Position numbers and translations under genes: made by a program. The notes below the pieces were generated by a model. The model did no database searches and was not told the DNA's origin. It saw only the letters and a program-made list of their open reading frames with translations. A stretch of DNA of 41,191 nucleotides from Candidatus Acidiferrales bacterium. Its GTDB lineage: Bacteria; Acidobacteriota; Terriglobia; Acidiferrales; UBA7541. The DNA is taken from the NCBI GenBank assembly GCA_030037775.1, contig JASHQB010000276.1, positions 1-41,191 of the forward strand, in the 5' to 3' direction. This document shows, one piece after another, positions 39,092 through 41,191 of the stretch; within the stretch, counting starts at the first letter, position 1; every line of letters begins with the position of its first letter.

Positions 39092-41191
39092 ATGACCGAC
39101 GTCGCAGCAAATCGGCTGAAGAATTCCGCAAGCCCCTATCTGCGCTCCGCGGCGCATCAACCGGTGGACTGGCATGAATGGGGCGAGGCCGCTTTCGCCA
39201 GGGCGCGCGCGGAAGCGAAGCCGATTCTCCTCGATATTGGCGCGGTTTGGTGCCACTGGTGCCACGTCATTGACCGCGAGAGTTACGAGAATCCTGAAAT
39301 CGCCGCGCTCATCAATGAATTCTATGTTGCCGTAAAGGTCGACCGCGACGAGCGCCCCGATGTCGATTCTCGCTATCAGGCCGCTGTGAGCGCCATTTCC
39401 GGCCAAGGCGGCTGGCCGCTCACTGCATTTCTCACCCCCGACGGCAAACCGTTTTTCGGCGGAACGTATTTCCCTCCGGACGACGTGATGGGCCGCCCGG
39501 GATTCAAACGCATCCTGGTGGCTGCGGCAGAAGCATTCCGCTCGAAGCGCGCTGAAATCGACGGCTCGGCGGCCGCGCTCGAAGACGCCGTCCGCCAAGC
39601 GGAAATTTTTCCAAACGCGCGTGCGCCATTCGATGCCGGCGTTGTCCAGGCTATGGCACAGTCAATTGTGGACAAGTTCGATGCTCGCAACGGCGGCCTC
39701 GGCCACGCGCCAAAATTTCCGCATCCGGCCGCCATCGATTTATTGCTCGAACTCGGCCAATCCGCCCGCGCCGCCAAAATGCTTGAAGTGGCCACCCAAA
39801 CACTCACCAAAATGGCGCGAGGCGGCGTTTACGATCAGCTCGCGGGCGGATTTCATCGTTACTCCGTCGATGAACGCTGGTGCGTGCCGCACTTCGAAAA
39901 AATGTCCTACGACAATTCTGAGCTGCTGAGGAATTACTTGCACGCATTCCAGGTCGTGAACATTTCCGTGACGCGCGGAACCGAGGACACGGGCGCGGCG
40001 CGGCTTTTTCGCGAAACGGCAGAAGGAATCATCGCCTGGGTTTTCGACACGCTTAGCGACCGCCAGCACGGCGGGTTCTACGCCAGCCAGGATGCGGACA
40101 TTTCGCTGGACGACGACGGCGATTATTTCACGTGGACGCAGCAGGAGCTGCGTGCAGCCCTCACGCCGGAAGAAGCGCGCGTGATGGAGGAGTATTACGA
40201 CGTGGAGGCCGTCGGGGAAATGCATCACAACCCCGCGAAAAATGTTTTGTGGGTCGCGTCGAGCCCCGCCGAAATCGCTCGCAGCACCGGCATCAGCGAA
40301 AGCGACGTGCGCCTCATCATTGCCCGCGCCAAGAGCAAAATGCTGGCCGCGCGCACGGCGCGGCAAGCGCCCGCGGTCGACCGCACCATCTACGTCAGTT
40401 GGAACGCCATGTTCGTGTCGGCTTTTTTCGAAGCTGCGCGCATCCTCGGCCGCGACGATTGCCACGAATTTGCTGTCCGGACAATCGATCGCATCCTTGC
40501 GCAAGCGTGGGACGAAGCGCGAGGCTTCCAGCATCGCGTCGGCGGAGAAAAAATCGACGGCATGCTCGACGACCAGATTTTCATGGCCGCCGCGCTGCTC
40601 GATGCCTACGAAGCCACGGTCGACCGCCGCTACTTCTCTCTTGCCGAGCGCACCATGCTTCTCACCATCGAAAAATATGGCGATCCGAGCGGCGGCGGGT
40701 TTTTCGATCGCGCTTCCGACGCGCCGGCGATGGGCGGCCTCGATGTGCGCCGAAAACCCTTCCGGGATTCGCCGACGCCGGGAACTAATTCCGCCGCGGC
40801 AATCGTTCTCGACCGCCTCTACGCCTTCACAGGCGACGCGAAGTATCACGATTGGGCGCGGCTCACGCTCGAAGGCTTCGCGGGAATTGCCCCGCAGTAC
40901 GGGATGTTCGCCGCAACCTACGGCCTCGCGGCGCTTCTGCATTCGCGCCACACCATGCAAGTGGTGATCACCGGCACGTCGGGCGACGCGAAAGCCGCCG
41001 CTCTCGAAGCCGCGGCAAATTCTGTCTACCGCTTCGCCAAAGCCGTCCTGCGCGTGACTCCGGAAATCACCGCGGCGAACGCCCTCGCGCCTGCGCTCAC
41101 AGAAACCATCCCCCACCTCGATGCAAGTGTGGCCCAAGCGATCGTATGTGCGGGAACTTCCTGCTATCCGCCGGTAAATGAACCGGAAAAG
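39092..41191 (+). CDS. DUF255/YyaL thioredoxin-fold protein, 3'-truncated by window edge
   Basis: The frame opens at ATG 39092 (GAAGGA 5 nt upstream) and stays open for exactly 700 codons to the window edge. It begins NRLKNSASPYLRSAAHQPVDW, split as the classic LKNSxSPYL and HxxxPVDW blocks. Then comes a thioredoxin-like active site WCHWCHVIDRESYEN with Cys54 and Cys57, and GGWPLTAFLTPDGKPFFGGTYFP. An (alpha/alpha)6-barrel region follows with PKFPHPAAIDLLLE, GGVYDQLAGGFHRYSVDERW and PHFEKMSYDN. Later blocks SWNAMF, LDDQIFMAAALLDAY and PTPGTNSAAA are also typical. The family (human SPATA20, bacterial YyaL) usually has 680-750 residues, so little is missing. Its reaction is not established. It is probably cotranscribed with moaA and DUF2203. 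Confidence 0.94.
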   Translation, partial: MTDVAANRLKNSASPYLRSAAHQPVDWHEWGEAAFARARAEAKPILLDIGAVWCHWCHVIDRESYENPEIAALINEFYVAVKVDRDERPDVDSRYQAAVSAISGQGGWPLTAFLTPDGKPFFGGTYFPPDDVMGRPGFKRILVAAAEAFRSKRAEIDGSAAALEDAVRQAEIFPNARAPFDAGVVQAMAQSIVDKFDARNGGLGHAPKFPHPAAIDLLLELGQSARAAKMLEVATQTLTKMARGGVYDQLAGGFHRYSVDERWCVPHFEKMSYDNSELLRNYLHAFQVVNISVTRGTEDTGAARLFRETAEGIIAWVFDTLSDRQHGGFYASQDADISLDDDGDYFTWTQQELRAALTPEEARVMEEYYDVEAVGEMHHNPAKNVLWVASSPAEIARSTGISESDVRLIIARAKSKMLAARTARQAPAVDRTIYVSWNAMFVSAFFEAARILGRDDCHEFAVRTIDRILAQAWDEARGFQHRVGGEKIDGMLDDQIFMAAALLDAYEATVDRRYFSLAERTMLLTIEKYGDPSGGGFFDRASDAPAMGGLDVRRKPFRDSPTPGTNSAAAIVLDRLYAFTGDAKYHDWARLTLEGFAGIAPQYGMFAATYGLAALLHSRHTMQVVITGTSGDAKAAALEAAANSVYRFAKAVLRVTPEITAANALAPALTETIPHLDASVAQAIVCAGTSCYPPVNEPEK

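Noticed and set aside
39740..41137. 465-codon minus-strand open frame near the right edge
   Set aside because: It is antisense to the DUF255/YyaL gene, whose motifs (WCHWCH, PHFEKMSYDN) are unmistakable; the antisense product is Arg/His-rich and shows no family pattern.
1..41191. CRISPR arrays, rRNA genes and intact insertion sequences
   Set aside because: No spaced direct-repeat array, no rRNA sequence, and no transposase with terminal inverted repeats could be seen on either strand.

Overview
The window most likely comes from an acidobacterium (Acidobacteriota, probably a soil Terriglobia-type lineage). The main reasons are two tandem 'acidobacterial duplicated orphan permeases' (ADOP) with no ATPase partner, a TonB-dependent receptor that starts with a carboxypeptidase-regulatory-like domain, secreted and cytosolic DinB-fold proteins, and a LytS/LytR-type two-component pair. 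This assignment rests on gene families only; no rRNA is present. Both ends cut a gene: a GT21/HpnI-like glycosyltransferase on the left (minus strand) and a DUF255/YyaL protein on the right (plus strand).

Layout. 1-3.4 kb: two glycosyltransferases (minus) and a 3-methyladenine DNA glycosylase (plus). 3.4-14.2 kb: a block bounded by a broken tRNA-Ala copy at about 3.67 kb and an intact tRNA-Ala(TGC) at 14.08 kb. It holds the two ADOP permeases, a secreted SnoaL-like protein, a secreted DinB-like protein, a histidine kinase/response regulator pair and a second DinB protein. Just past the intact tRNA lies what looks like the C-terminal end of a decayed tyrosine recombinase, so this area looks like the scar of integrative elements.

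14.7-19 kb: a CsoR/RcnR-family metal regulator. About 480 bp away is a strong promoter whose spacer carries a C-tract/G-tract inverted repeat typical of operators of that family. It drives a long structured leader, an unknown 95-residue protein, a damaged TonB receptor and an EF-hand protein. 19.2-27.7 kb: a tight five-gene minus-strand operon (RND adaptor, heavy-metal RND pump, KDPG aldolase, an ABC ATPase with an MgtE-N-like N-terminal domain, and a duplicated ABC permease). The start/stop overlaps suggest coupled translation. Neither an outer-membrane channel nor a substrate-binding protein is encoded with it.

28-31.5 kb: a cupin, a DUF2461 protein, a small Cys-rich protein and two unrecognised proteins, then an intergenic stretch with a possible very short RNA (promoter, two hairpins, T-tract). 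31.5-36 kb: a membrane-anchored C45-type Ntn hydrolase and two tandem CPA2 cation/proton antiporters. 36-41.2 kb: a saccharopine-dehydrogenase-like oxidoreductase (minus), then moaA, a DUF2203 protein and a DUF255 thioredoxin-fold protein (plus). In front of moaA is a multi-hairpin RNA of about 275 nt, with its own promoter-like sequence, a long closing stem, a GAAA tetraloop hairpin and an intrinsic terminator. It is the best candidate in the window for an undescribed or lineage-divergent regulatory RNA.
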